Source: Erigeron canadensis (Eukaryota; Streptophyta; Magnoliopsida; Asterales; Asteraceae). Taken from it: a stretch of 64,000 bases of DNA. Where the stretch lies: assembly GCF_010389155.1 (NCBI RefSeq), contig NC_057766.1, forward strand, positions 35,287,516 to 35,351,515. Direction: 5' to 3'. The position numbers were made by a program, and so were the translations under genes. The notes beneath the pieces are model-generated. The model was not told where the DNA came from. It did no database searches and saw only the letters and a list, made by a program, of their open reading frames with translations. Shown here one piece after another: positions 34,847 to 47,255 of this stretch (its first letter is position 1; every line of letters begins with the position of its first letter).

Positions 34847-36122
34847 GAGAAGGGATTATTTGCGAACTCTTAAAAAAAAAACTCAAGAACTCATCTACAC
34901 CTTTGGATCAAAGAAAATGGATGGACAAGATTAAAAATAAAAAAACTCCTTTCAACACTAGAGGGGTATTTTCATCAGCTCTTTTTTTTTCTCTTTCTTA
35001 CTTTAATATAATTCTATCTAATTCACTAAAAAACTTTTATCTCACAAACCGTAAATTGTTAGACGAAAAGAAAAGCATGGGTAATCTTAGAATTTCATCC
35101 TCTTTCATTAGAGATGTGATTCGATATACTTTTGACTACTTTTTAAATTTCATTTTTTTTCCATCACGTTTATCTTACACATGTGTAAGTTGTACTTACC
35201 CATGGGCAAGTTGTACTTACCCCTAATATATCTCGCTCTAGGGTTTAGGGTTTGAAGGTCGAGGGTTAGCCGTAACCCTCGGGCTTCAAACCCTAAACCC
35301 TAGAGTGTGAACCCTCATCCTTTTTAGATTTTTAGGGTTTAGCATTTAGGGTTTAGATTTTTCAGGGTTTTTAGAATGTAGCGTCCCCCTCGGATTAGCA
35401 ATTAAGTCGGCTAACCCTACAACTTCAAACCCTAAACCCTAAAGCGTACCATGTACCCGCTCTAGGGTTTAGGGTTTGAAGCCCGAGGGTTAGCCGCTAA
35501 CCCTCGGGCTTCAAACCCTAAACCCTAGAGTGGGAACCCTCATCCGTTTTAGGTTTTTAGGGTTTAACATTTAAAGTTTAGATTTTCCAAGGTTTTTAGA
35601 AAGTAGCTTCCCCCTCAGATTAGAAATTAAGCTTTAGGGTTTAGCATTTAGGGTTTTACAATGCGTCCTCATCTTTTTTGAACTTTATAAGTAACTTACC
35701 CATGTGTAGGTTGTACTTACCCATGGGCAGGTTGTACTTACGCATGGACAGGTTATACAACTCACTACTTCTAGGTATTTCCTACACATGTGTAGGTTGT
35801 ACTTACACATGTGTAGAATGAACGTGATGAAAAAAAACGAAATTTAAAAAGTCGTCAAAAGTATATAGAATCGCATCTCTAATGAAAGAGGACGAAATTT
35901 CAAGACTACCCATGTTTTTTTTCCGTCTAACGATGTACGGTTTGTGAGATAAATTTTTTTAATGATTTAGATATTTTTTGATTTAATAAGAGGAGAGAGA
36001 AAAAGAGTGTTGGACAACTTTTTTTATAATGACAAACATGCCCTTCCTGATCTTGATAAATGGAGGGTTGAGATTGGTTCTCGCGTTCTTTTTTTTTAGT
36101 GGTTCTCAAAATAACTCACCTC
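34847..36122. mobile_element. Mutator-like foldback element with TACGTTCCAT target duplication
   Basis: TACGTTCCAT lies on both sides (34837-34846 and 36123-36132); a 9-10 bp duplication points to the Mutator superfamily. The ends GAGAAGGGATTATTTGCGAAC and (reversed) GAGGTGAGTTATTTTGAGAAC are imperfect, and inverted similarity extends about 300 bp inwards through CTCACAAACCGTA, TTAGACGAAAAG, TTCATTAGAGATG and ACACATGTGTA words. The centre (about 35224-35660) carries telomere-like CCCTAAA palindromes. No transposase. A related copy lies at about 56064-56960. Confidence 0.8.
35233..35660. repeat. Telomere-like CCCTAAA palindromes, duplicated
   Basis: At 35460-35530 a 71-nt perfect palindrome has 35-nt arms (CTCTAGGGTTTAGGGTTTGA... 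pairing with its complement) around a single central C at 35495. A near-perfect copy stands at about 35236-35306, and each is followed by TTTTTAGGGTTTAGCATTTA-type text, so the whole block is tandemly duplicated. The motif AAACCCTAA is the plant telomere unit and the 'telo box' of some promoters. Being inside a transposon, it is not a chromosome end. Confidence 0.9.
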
Positions 36123-36132
36123 TACGTTCCAT

Positions 36133-38300
36133 ATGATAAAAATTTAATTCCAGATCATCAAATTTGTATGCTCGAGATATATATAATTTCTTGTTTATCT
36201 ATAACACAGGTTTTTATAAATTAGTTCATTTCTATCAATAAGTTATATGAAAAGTAAAATATCATAAAAGTTTTGTTGCTAATAAAGTTGTTCGAAAATG
36301 ATGTAGGAAATTTCCTCTTTAAGCTATGCATTGATCGAATTCCCATATTGACTTAGATAAAGTTTGGGAAAACCATCAGTGTTGCCAACTAGCACTCTTT
36401 CATCATATCCCTTAAGTGGCGGTTGAGGCTTGGAGGTGGGGTGGATGGATGGGAGTAGGAATGCAGAAAAGGAAATTATAATTTCTTTTTTATTTATTTA
36501 TAAAAAAAAAAATTAGCCCGATAATGAACTATTGTTTTTCTCCTTTATTTTATCGTACTTTCTATCCACTTAAAACACGTATATAATTTTCGTTTCTACA
36601 TGGGTCGCTATTTGTCATTAGGTTACCTTAAGTAAGTCCATAGTTGGCCGTTTAAAAAAATATAAAGTGTTTTTCCAATTGAATCCTCCACAGATACAAC
36701 TAGGAATTAGTTGAGCATTCATAATGTTTACCACTTGGTGTGTCTTTCAATTCTTCCTTTATCACATTCCAATGAATCAAACATATTTCTTCTTTTTTCC
36801 ACCTTTTTCTTTTTTAGATTCTATTATCTACATATATTTATGCATCAATATTCACATAACCTATATTCTTATTCTTTCGTAATATAATAATGAAATACTA
36901 CATAAAATACTATTAATGATGACATAAGAGTAGATATTATTGGATGCATCTGTTAGCGAGTGATTATGTTTCTTGAGTCTACCTTTGTGGCTTTGTGTGG
37001 GGTTGTTTTGTCCTCAACCTGCCACACTTCTGGGACAAGTCAATATAAAGTGTTCGAAAAGAAAGTTAAGACTACCAGGAGTGTAGGGTTATGAGAATTT
37101 CCTTCCTCCACTTCATGGTTTACAAATGTCCTTTTACCAATCATAAGGGGCATTTCCTACATTCCTTTGGGGTGGAGGAATGCTCCTAAGGCATTCCTTT
37201 TTATTTTAAATTTTATAAATAATTTTGTATGTATTTTTATATTATATATTATTTATATATAGAATAAAGGGTAAACATTGTAAAAAAAAAAATTCGAATA
37301 ATTAAAACGTTTTACTAAAAATTCAAATAAAAAATACGATACAAATTTATGCATGGGTGTTCTTTGATTGTTATCCGCGTTTTGATTCGAAAAAAGGTTC
37401 AAACCCCACTGATTGGGATACATTTTCGGTTGATTTGGAAGGAGAGGGTTTGATTTTTTAAAGAAAAAATAGGTAAAGAAGATAGATGGAAGATGATAGA
37501 TAGATATAAAAATATGTATGTATAATGTTTGTATATATAAAAATAATATAATGTTTGTATATATAAAAATAATATACCTGCACCAAAAATTGATTGATTA
37601 TTCGGTTTCCAAAGGCTTTTGACCACTAAATGCCAACTGTCCGGACGCATTCGAAATCAGATCGGACACGCGAATTAATGGGGCGTTCTCCGGGGCGTTA
37701 CGCACGAAAAAAGAGAGACCGGAACAGGCTATTCCTCACTGTCTAAAGACCAATCCAATATTCCACCACATTTTCTGGCCACCTAATTAAAAATTTAGTT
37801 TATTCGTGTTAGTAATACATTATAAATGCTCACTCAAAATGCATGTTGATAATTAAATGAAATAACATCTTATATTTCGGTATTTATCACGTTGTCATGT
37901 AACGAACCAGACATTATATGATGTCAATTAGTAGGCATGCAACATCTAATAGTATACAAATTTGTTTCGAATTGTCTCTTAAACTAAACAATGCGCTTAG
38001 TGTCCTTTACACGAATAAATAATTATTTGATGGTCAATTGGGCCCTTTTTATTTGATTATTAATTGTAGAGATAGAGGACCAGTCATTTTTCTAATACAT
38101 ATATGAAAATGATTAACGAATCTCTCCTCGATAGTTATATGAACGTATATTAGTCATTATTTTTCGTCAAAATAAAGCAATCGTTTCCATATGTCCAGTA
38201 CATGATAGAGCAAAAGCTTGTGGTTGGTGTTTCCGGTTAGTACTTGTGTGCTACACAAGACTAGCTTCATTTCTCATCAACCTATTATTAAACATAATAA
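36133..38300. other. Intergenic DNA, no gene recognised
   Basis: GC-richer islands at 36415-36450 and 37140-37200, and CGGGGCGTT repeats at about 37680-37720, suggest fragments of unidentified elements; their ends could not be paired. Short open frames have no family features. Confidence 0.4.
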
Positions 38301-38301
38301 T

Positions 38302-38704
38302 TGTGGTGTATTCTCGAGTTTTTTTTAAAGGATAAGAAAAGAAAGGATAGGAAAACTTCTCTATTTTGCATTCTTGAGTTTTTTTTTTAAAGAAAGGAAA
38401 GGGGAAGAAAAGAAAACATGGATGTTTTTGAAGTAAAAACTTTTAAGTTATGTGTATAATTACTAATTTACCCCTATTAATTAATAACAATTTTATAGGA
38501 AAAAGGACATAATTGTAAAATTATAACTTTTTTCCCTTTCTTTTCTTTTCTTTCTATCTCAAGAACACTATTAATTTTGTGTTTTTTTTTTAGTTTTTCA
38601 TGTAACTCGAGAATGCCTTTTTGATATATAAATTTTTTTCTTTTCTTTCCTTATCCAATATTTTCCTTTCCTATCATTTAAAAAAAACTCGAAAATACAG
38701 TGTA
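38302..38704. mobile_element. MITE with GTATTYTCGAGTTTTTTTTAAA inverted ends
   Basis: Left GTATTCTCGAGTTTTTTTTA and reversed right GTATTTTCGAGTTTTTTTTA are inverted repeats; pairing continues into A/G-rich (left) and T/C-rich (right) tracts such as GGATAGGAAAAC / GTTTTCC-type text, and a second inner pair CTTGAGTTTTTTTTT / ACTCGAGAATG occurs. No coding capacity. Target duplication and superfamily unresolved. Confidence 0.6.
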
Positions 38705-40200
38705 AATATCTTTGTAAGAATCGTTTGTAAGAATCGTGACTTGACCATAATCCCATTAACTGGAAACATTGTGCTCTAATTGCAACAACTTATACTGTCA
38801 AAGGCGGCTCTCGGGAGTCGGGAGGAGCAAACTCAATCCCCATCCCGAACCCATTTTTCAGGGCAACAAAAGTTTATTTAATTTATAACGTTAAGCGTAG
38901 TCAGTTTTTCAAGTGTATTCAAATTCGCTAAGGGTTATGAGTTTTTTTTTTCCTAACTCGTTCTAAACACTTGAATTATCACGCGATCAACCCTGTATGT
39001 ATCATTAGCGGCCGCCAACCATTGAAAATGTGATTTTTAATCTGCTAGCCGGGGTAAAAACTTTTAAGACATGCTCATGTCGTCTATTAGAAAAATCCTT
39101 ATACATATAAGATATGATTAAACCGGTATCATATTGTCAAGTAGTAGGCAAAGGATATGATCGCCACTTTTTTCTTTTGTTAAATCTTACTTACTATGAA
39201 TAGTCACATTTAGTTCATCGGTTCGATTGGGCAGCATATATGGATAATTTATTTTCCTTTTTCTTTAGTTTTTTACTTGGAGAAAAACGATACAAATATC
39301 GTTGCTTAAAAAGAAAGCAAATAATACACTTCCTTAAGAACCCTAATAGATTTTATACATATCGGATTTGATTTTAGAAATCTTTTCGTCTATTGTTGAT
39401 TTTCAATAAGAAAGTCAAAAGTAACACTTGAAATAGAAAATAAGAAACTTGTAGTCAATGTCAAAATAAATGACATGCTAAGTTAGGCACGTAATGTAAT
39501 GGATGATTTGGATTCTAATATTTTTCACGACCACAATAGTGTACGTTTTATGTGACGGAAACTTTACTTTCATTGACATCTTACCGAAACTTTTATGATC
39601 AATAATATCAAAGCCGTTAAAAAAAATGTACGGTTTAATTATAGACTAGAAATACATAAAAAAAAATGTTTGTTTAGAATAGGTTAGGCACATATGTTAT
39701 ATGGCCAATTATAAGGTACAATTTGGTCGTTCAGAAAAAAATAAAAAGAAAAGAAAGAGAGAAGGTAATATACAATTTGGTGAACAATAAAACCGGCATT
39801 GGATCACTCACTCACGTCCAAAGTCCAAAATCGGTGATATCCATCCCCCGTGATCACGCTGACCATGATCGCCTTTCGTCAATATCAAGACATCACAAGT
39901 GGCATTTTCTGCAATTTCCATATACTACCAAGGTTTATAACCTACGGAAAAAAAACTCTCTCGAATTCTCGATATTAAAAAAAAAATTCAATTCATAATC
40001 GTCCTTTAGTTAGATTTCTTAGTGATAAAGGCCCATCAGAGCTTTCTCTTTAGATGCCTATGGGGTATAACAAAGTCTGAGTTAGATAAACAATTATCCA
40101 TACCGGCTAGTCTCTTATTAATTAATACGGTGAAAAGTGTTACATTAATCGAAAAAATATAAATAAGAAATAAATTGGACCAATCACATTTATTAATTCT
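38705..40200. other. AT-rich intergenic DNA
   Basis: No transposon ends, domains or long frames recognised. The 91-codon frame at 39723-39998 is Lys/Ser-rich and unmatched. Confidence 0.4.
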
Positions 40201-40201
40201 A

Positions 40202-40470
40202 CTAGCACGGTACCCGCGCTATGCGGCGGTATTTGTGGCGGCGACGGTGTTAGTGGGTGACTACTGTTCGTGGTAAAGGCGGTGTCGAGTGGTATAAATA
40301 ATTGATGTAAAAATCTTTAATGTATAGAGTTAATTGAGAGATTTTAAAAGATTAAAGACTAATAGTGTAATATATATATTTAAGGATATTTTAGACATTT
40401 CCCTATATAACTTTTAATATGGGGGCTATTTTTTTTTATAATATAGTATAGATTAGTTTCTGTTTACCTA
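40202..40470 (-). mobile_element. Helitron 3' end (minus strand), copy 1
   Basis: Plus-strand text CTAGCACGGTACCCGCGCTATGCGG is, read on the minus strand, a GC hairpin (stem CCGC/GCGG) followed by GGTACCGTG and CTAG|T, the standard plant Helitron 3' end. Inside lie GGCGGTATTTGTGGCGGCGA and TATAAATAATTGATGTAAAA, words shared with the other copies in this cluster. The 5' end is not identified. Confidence 0.65.
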
Positions 40471-40806
40471 TTTTACCTAAAAACATGTGAGAGTATCGGC
40501 TTAATATTGCAGTGTAATGGTGGCGATCACTGGCGTTAAAGTGGTGGTATGCGTGTAACTTATTTATGTTAAGTTAATTAATGTTTAAGGGTACTGTTAG
40601 GTGGTTATCTGTGCATCACATAGACACATAGTTTTAGTTGTAAATTACCAAACATTTGTACAATATCCTAATTAGTGATGTACAGTTAAAGATAGGCGGT
40701 GTACAGATCATCATTGATATACTAAAGGATGTTAAGTGAAAATGTTACACCTTTTCAACACTTTCAAAAATAAAAGTTTTTAGAAAATTTACATAAAAAA
40801 TAAAAA

Positions 40807-41120
40807 CTAGACTCATGCGTACCCACGCGTTACAACGATGGGTGATGGCGACGATGACCGATGATGGTGATAGTGACGACAAGCAATATATGTTATTGGT
40901 GTAAAATGAGTGGTTTATTTATTCTAGAAGTTGAAAAAATAAATGTTGTGAATTATCTTATTAAAGGTTTTTTTTTGGTAGGTCATGTATGTTAGGTTGT
41001 AAACGTGTTGAATGATGAAGGTCTTTTAAAGAAATTAAATCTGTAATTTATTGAGAAAAGGGTGATGGATTGATGTTTTATATAGTAAATTTTATTATAT
41101 ATAAAATATTCTAATTATAT
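40807..41120 (-). mobile_element. Helitron 3' end (minus strand), copy 2
   Basis: Plus-strand CTAGACTCATGCGTACCCACGCGTTA reads on the minus strand as a short GCGT/ACGC stem, then CATGAGT, then CTAG|T. It is followed (plus) by GATGGTGATGGCGACGATG-type triplets and a GTGTAAAATGAGTGG segment as in the neighbours. The 5' end was not found. Confidence 0.6.
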
Positions 41121-41143
41121 AGTTTAACATTGATTTTACCCTT

Positions 41144-41390
41144 TTGTCATTTAGTTGTCAACTGTATTTACCTTATCTCACTCAATCTAGTATCCACCGT
41201 AAAATAATTTGCGTTTTATTTACAGGTTTAAATAATCTCTTAAGGTATCTCAACATCGTTTTACATCAATTAATTACACTACTTGATATCGTCGACATCA
41301 CCAATAGTCACCGTCACCACCACAGTACCACATTGTCGACACCATAATTATCATCGCATTGTACGGATATCCTACTTATTTTGTATATAT
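41144..41390 (+). mobile_element. Diverged Helitron-related fragment in the opposite orientation
   Basis: ACATCAATTAATTACACTAC and then CACCGTCACCACCACAGTACC are the reverse complement of the TAATTGATGTAA and GGTGGTGG text of copies 1, 3 and 4, and TGTACGGATATCCTACTTAT sits where a hairpin and CTRR end would be. The terminal CTAG is lost. The 67-codon frame here is not a gene. Confidence 0.45.
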
Positions 41391-41516
41391 ACATTGGAAT
41401 AAAAATTAACACATAATATATATTGTCAAATGACCTTTGATCTTCCCATACATATAACTAGTAACTAGATGTATATATTTATATTAAAAAAGGGTTTACT
41501 TTTGATTTTTAATTTT

Positions 41517-41700
41517 TTAGCACAGTATTCGCGTAATGCAAAGGTGTGGTGGTGAGGACGCTTGTAGGTGGTGGTGGTGAGACGGCGTTAAGTGATATAA
41601 ATAATTGATGTAAAAGTTTTTGATGTAAATAGTTAATGAAAATTTTTTAAAAGATAAAAAATTCATAAAAGGGAACCATTTTACTCATAATTCATAATAT
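41517..41700 (-). mobile_element. Helitron 3' end (minus strand), copy 3, degenerate
   Basis: TTAGCACAGTATTCGCGTAATGC is a diverged version of copy 1 and reads on the minus strand as ...GCATTACGCGAATACTGTGCTAA, which still satisfies CTRR. Then follow GGTGGTGGTGGTGAGACGG and GATATAAATAATTGATGTAA as in copy 1. Confidence 0.55.
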
Positions 41701-43478
41701 AGGTAATCTATTTAGTTTTCGTCTATAAAAATGATTTCGTTTTTAAAGTTTTTTAAAAAAAGGTAACATCGTTAAATTTTAACGCCAGATCTCCGTTAAC
41801 TAACAATATGGCATGCTACATCATAAAAATGTCCATGTATACTACTGATTTGGCATGTACTCATCATCATCTTCTTCTAACAATTTTTCTCCGGCCAAAT
41901 TCCAACAAATATTCCGGCAACCATTTATAAAAAAGTTTTCCAGTAAATCCTACAACCTTTTACGATCGTATTCAACACTTGCTAAACGTTAAGGTAAGTA
42001 TCTTTCTCATATTAGTTGATAATAACAAAACAAAACGAATATTATAATACGTTACTTTCCATAACATCAATCATAACCAATTATCCATCAAGCTTCAATA
42101 TTGCATTCTTCGTGGTTTTATTTTCATCAATTTCTTTTTCTTGAAAAATTTATAAATACTTTAGAGATCAAATCACAGTGATTTCTATCTCCTTCCGCCA
42201 CAGAGCTTTTAGTATGCCAAGTCTTCCCCACCGTGTTGTAGCTATCCGCCATCGTCGTTTGAGCACCATTTTCAATTTGTAGATATGGATAAGAGTCAGA
42301 TACGTGTTGGTGAAGGCCACACTAATGGGTACGACGATTGAGTGTAAATGTCGGTGTTAGGAGTTTGGCGGTGATGGCATGGTTGGCGTCGGTTGGATTT
42401 TGAATTTTGATTTGTGTATTGTTCATTTATATGTCATATGTATTTATATTTACTGGAAATTTTTCCAAACATGATCCGGAGCCGGAATGTTCACCGCAAA
42501 AAAAAATTGGTGAAGATGATGATGCTCTAGTGTTCAAAATTAATGATATTACCTTTATTGAAAAAATTAAATCCTTTTAATAGATGAAAAGTAAATAGGT
42601 TTCTTAAATTAGAAATTTTGTGTTTTATGGAATTTTCCCAATTATTTAATCATTAATAGGTGAAAATATGTTTAAAAAATGCTAGGTAGAATTATTACAC
42701 AACTTTTAAAATACTTTCAAAAGTAAAAAAAATGTTTTTTTATCAGATATACTATAGTTATAGATATATGACATAAACCACGAGATATAGTCTCATGAAC
42801 CAAATATTATATTACATGTTTATCAAGGAAATCCTAATCAATTATTTATTTAACAAAAACAAAAAGAGGGTCAAATCGAATGCCGCAAATTCCAACCAAT
42901 CTTCCTACTTCCCTCAATGTAAAATAACATGTAATGTATAGCCATTTATACCCCTAGTTATTTATATTGCTGGCTTGCTTGCATCAACATATATATACTC
43001 TGCCTTCCCTAATTTCATGTAAAAGTTTGACAAAATCATCAACCATTTTCGACACTACACGTCTTTTGTCAAAAATGTTATTAATTGACAGCAAAGATTG
43101 GCATTCAATTTACCAAAAGTCTACGACATAACAATGCTGACATAGCTTGTAGGTTTGTTTTTCGAAAACTAGTATTATTTGTTTTAATAACCAAACACTC
43201 TTTCAGTTCAACATAGAAATAGAATAGAAATTTGTAAATAAAAGACTAAACTTAACTTGTACACAAATACTTGGCTTTTAGTATGTACGAAAACACATAG
43301 ACATATAGATTGTAGGTTCAAGTTTCATATTAGATACTTTTTAAATATTTACTATAAAACTTTTATGCATGAAATAACTTGATGCTTTTTATTTTTGTTA
43401 ATTCAGTCAATTATTTTTGGAATGCATATCAATTATCTCTTTTTGGAATGCATATTAGTCATGGATCATACAACTTAA
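41701..43478. other. Intergenic DNA, unassigned repeats
   Basis: The stretch around 41820-42400 is richer in GC and CGG/CCG words (CCGGCCAAATTCC, GGTGAAGGCC, GGCGGTGATGGC) but no open frame with a domain is present. It may be further decayed transposon sequence. Confidence 0.35.
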
Positions 43479-43479
43479 C

Positions 43480-43690
43480 TAAAAGGGTTTATGCATAACG
43501 CGGTGGTGGTTGTGGCACCGATATAATAATGGTTGCAGCGACAGGTGGTATCGATGACGATGAAGGCGAGTTTTGTAAGTTATTGATGTAAATATAATTA
43601 ATTTATAGAGAACAATATTCTAATTTTTGAAGATAGAAGATGAATATGATAAATTATTATATTAATATTATTCATGGTATATCAATAACG
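43480..43690 (-). mobile_element. Helitron-related fragment, copy 4, degenerate
   Basis: ACTAAAAGGGTTTATGCATAACGCGG followed by GGTGGTTGTGGC, GGTGGTATCGATGACGATGA and AAGTTATTGATGTAAATATA follows the order seen in copies 1-3. It lies directly upstream of the plus-strand Helitron A. Confidence 0.4.
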
Positions 43691-43738
43691 AAATGGGAAG
43701 ATAATATAAAGCGTTAAAGGTAAAATCGATAATCTTTA

Positions 43739-44521
43739 TCTTTATATATACTAAAAAGCAACTGACCAAACTTCAATCGACCAATCAAAACTCCTGATTT
43801 ATTTAAATTATCAAATTAAACATGTGACTTAATTTAATTTATTAAGAATTATTTATGTTGTCGACCAAAACCAATTTCTTTAGATAAATACAATGATCTA
43901 GATAATTACGAGTATTAAATAAGTTATTTTTTTAACTTTATTAAATAAGTTATAACTTTAGATAGATACAACTATTAATGACAAGATATAACTAAATGTT
44001 AGAGAGCTTATAACATTTGGATTAATACGAATTTATATTTATATCAATATTTTATTTTATATTATTAATTTTAATCAAACTAATTATAATATTGATATTA
44101 TTAGTAAATGAATCAGACTATAGGATACAAATTATTTTTATTCTTATATAAACTGAATTCTACAAATAAAATCACAACATACGAAATTATTGAAACCCCT
44201 ACGAACCTGCTGCTACTTTTATTGTTCTTAGCAACCATTACTAACGAAAATAAAATTAAATTTTTGCAATAAATGAATGAGAATCGGGTCAATTGTGCAT
44301 CAAAGTGAATATATTGCTTATCTGAAATAGTTTGTATAACAGAAACCCTTCTACACAATCCAGTCTTGATATGATTTATCATTCAGTATTTACATTTGAA
44401 TATCCAAAAAAAAATAGTATATTCTTACATTTAACGTAAAAGTATTTTTTTTGGTTTCATATGCTAATTCTTATATTGATAATGTTGTAACCCGTGTATT
44501 TGACACGGGTCTAAAATCTAG
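43739..44521 (+). mobile_element. Non-autonomous Helitron A
   Basis: Starts TCTTTATATATACTAAAAAG after an A and ends with an 8-bp-stem hairpin ACCCGTGT-ATTTG-ACACGGGT (44490-44510), then CTAAAATCTAG and a T. TC start, hairpin near the end, CTRR end and A|T insertion site all fit the Helitron definition. The first roughly 120 bp (CAACTGACCAAAC...CATGTGACTTAATTTAAT) and the end match Helitron B. No helicase or Rep is encoded, so transposition would need an autonomous relative. Confidence 0.85.
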
Positions 44522-46252
44522 TTAAATCATTATTTGAGATATGAATTTTATGAGGATAAGTATAAATAGAATCACTATGAAATTTTTATTTCGAACATTA
44601 CAAGTTTGAAATCATTAGTAAAGCTAGAATGTTTATAATTAAAGATAGCTATATTTTAATAAATGTTGATGATATATAAATATAAAGTTTGTTATTTTAA
44701 AATGAAGATTTTTTTTTTTTCATATTTTTAAAAGCATTGATTTCATTAAATGTACAAAAATATGCGTTTTGTGTCCAGTTGGTCAGAGACATTTATGATT
44801 TTACTCAAGTCATTGAATTCGATTATCATGAATGGCAAGCCTTGGGGTTATTCTCTTCGAATACTTCCGACGGCCCATGATTAATATCTTGTTGTCTAGG
44901 GTACATGTGATCGTTGTCGTTGGACCGATGAAAAATATAAACTAAATACCACTAATTAGCTAGGGCAAGTCGAATATCGTTTTCACAAGGAATCAAGGGA
45001 AAGTGTTAAACAAGTTACAAGAGTTATTTAATTTAGCCATAAACTTAAAATTGATTTGATTGATTGTTTTGATTAACAACTAAAAGTGATTAAGAACTTA
45101 ACAAAATAATTCAATTAAATAAAGGGACCATTCTCATGCTTCAAATTATGTTTTCAAAAGTATAACCTAACTTGTGTTTGTTGGAAATCACATAGACATG
45201 ATTCGTTATAGGCTTGGATTGAATGAATGCTAAGAACTAATTAATTAGGTTGTGATGATTCACGATAATGAAAACCGGAGAATTGACACAACTAAATCAT
45301 CTATTCATTAACAAGATTACAAGTTATAAGAGATTCTTTCAATAATCCATGATCAACATTAATTTGAAATCAAAAGATAGATGAAACTCATTCAAAGTTA
45401 TAAACAAGTAATCATTCATTCAAATCCAAACAACATTAGATGCAAAACATAGTTAAGAATTAAACATCTAATCCAACTTGAACATAAGAAAGATTGAATA
45501 CAACTGTCTTACATAATTATTCACATGAGAATGATCAAAAGAGAATTAGCCTAGAGTCTTCATCGTTAAATCTTCAATTTGGATTGTCATCTCCATGAAT
45601 TTATGATTTGATGATGAAATTGGGGTGTTGAGAGAGTTAGAAAACTGCCCAGGTATGTGAAAATATGAAGTGGTAACTGCCATCTTCGAGTTTTAATGAG
45701 ATATAAACTCAAAAATAATAAATCCCAAAATTTCAGAATTTGTGCAGATAGGGCCGTCTCACACTGTCTCCTGGGCGTCCTGTACTGTGTCCTAGAAATG
45801 GCAATTTTCCAGATTTGCTTCTTGACTTGTTTATGATCCATTTAGCTCCAAATTCTCACAAATTACCTGAAACAATTAAACAAACATAAAAACGCCATAA
45901 TTCTCTATTAACCTTCACCAAACATGTCAGTTTTTATCTCTTAAAGTTATACAATTTAGGCGTTTATCAACATGCAAGACCCATGATCGAAAAAAACACA
46001 CAAAAATTCCGAATATAACATTTCCGTTATTAATCTTCGTGCATTCGGACGGATTAGTAGGGGGTTTTCCCCCCATCTGGTATTTGAAATAAACATTTCT
46101 ACTTCGAGAGAGCTCTTTAGCGTGGATCCGGTTAAGAAAACGTATGCTGGACCTCTCGCTGTCGAATCGCGACACGAAGTTTTTAGCGAAATTCACCTTT
46201 CAAAAAAAATAAAATAGAAGTACACCAGCTTACTCGCTAATTTACTTCCAAA
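44522..46252. other. Unclassified repetitive-looking spacer between Helitrons A and B
   Basis: From about 44860 to 46200 the sequence is less AT-rich than its surroundings (GACGGCCCATG, CGTTGTCGTTGGACC, CACACTGTCTCCTGGGCG, GTGGATCCGGTTAAG) and looks like non-coding parts of a larger element, but no LTR pair, reverse transcriptase or transposase can be read. The minus-strand frames at 45587-45841 and 45927-46196 match no family that I recognise. Confidence 0.35.
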
Positions 46253-46287
<35 letters not shown>

Positions 46288-47255
46288 TAAAAGGCAACTG
46301 ACCAAACATCGATTGACCAATCAAAACTCTCAATTTCTCTAAATTATCAAATAAAACATGTGACTTAATTTAATTAATTAAAATTAACTAATGTTGTCGA
46401 CTAAAAAAATGTATAGAGATAATTACAATAGAGATAAATATAATTATTATATTACATGTTATAATTTTACATAAACACAACTATTAAATAACTTCTACTT
46501 TTTAATATTTAAAAAAAATAATGTCCGATGATAAGAACCTCATCTAGATTGATTATATATAATTTAACAACTTCTTTAGTTTAGAAAAACCTACTAATAT
46601 ATTTTCAAGTTCCATAATATTAGTTTTGTTATTACAGTTCAACAGGGTGGCCTTATGATTTTTGTTACGTTTAGAAACCTATGGTTGATATATGTGATGT
46701 GACTTTAATTTAATATTGTTAAATATGAATATCTTTGGCTTCAAAGATACATCTTAATAATTATTCTTAATAATTATTGTAAAAAAAAAAGTAATGGAGG
46801 AACGCTAACTTCGGTATTATAATTGGATATTTATCGACTCACCACGTATGAGTCACATGATGCGGGTACAATACCTCCATCCTAAACCCCACATGATCCG
46901 GTTACCCCGAATGATCGAATCCGCATATTTAAACTTCACATGTGGGCCTAGGTGTTTTTCTTACCAATAAGCTAACCTAATATCTTATGTATTATTGTAT
47001 ATATATGTGTGTGTGTATATATATATATATATATTATGCAGCTACAACAAATGTATCTACAAAAAAGTATTCCAAAAGATGAAGGAGGATATATGAATTT
47101 CTTTACCATTTAATTAGTATTGAGTACTTACATTTGAGTATCTCAATTTTTTAAATTATCGTTTCACATCTTAATCTATAAGTCTTTTTGTCTTGCATAT
47201 ATTATTTATGACAATTTAATAAAACCCGTGTATCTGACACGGGTCTAAAATCTAG
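46253..47255 (+). mobile_element. Non-autonomous Helitron B
   Basis: Starts TCTGTATATATATA after an A, with a (TA)n expansion, then TACTAAAAGGCAACTGACCA as in Helitron A. Ends with hairpin ACCCGTGT-ATCTG-ACACGGGT (47224-47244), CTAAAATCTAG and a T. Length 1003 bp against 783 bp for A; the middles differ (B has extra CG-containing text near 46840-46960 and a GT/TA microsatellite near 47000). Both copies are followed by TTAAATCAT. Confidence 0.85.

Noticed and set aside
35233..35660. A telomere or chromosome end
   Set aside because: The CCCTAAA words are few, arranged as palindromes and enclosed by a transposon with target duplications.
44860..46200. An LTR retrotransposon between Helitrons A and B
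   Set aside because: No paired LTRs, primer-binding site or gag-pol protein could be read, so it is left unclassified.
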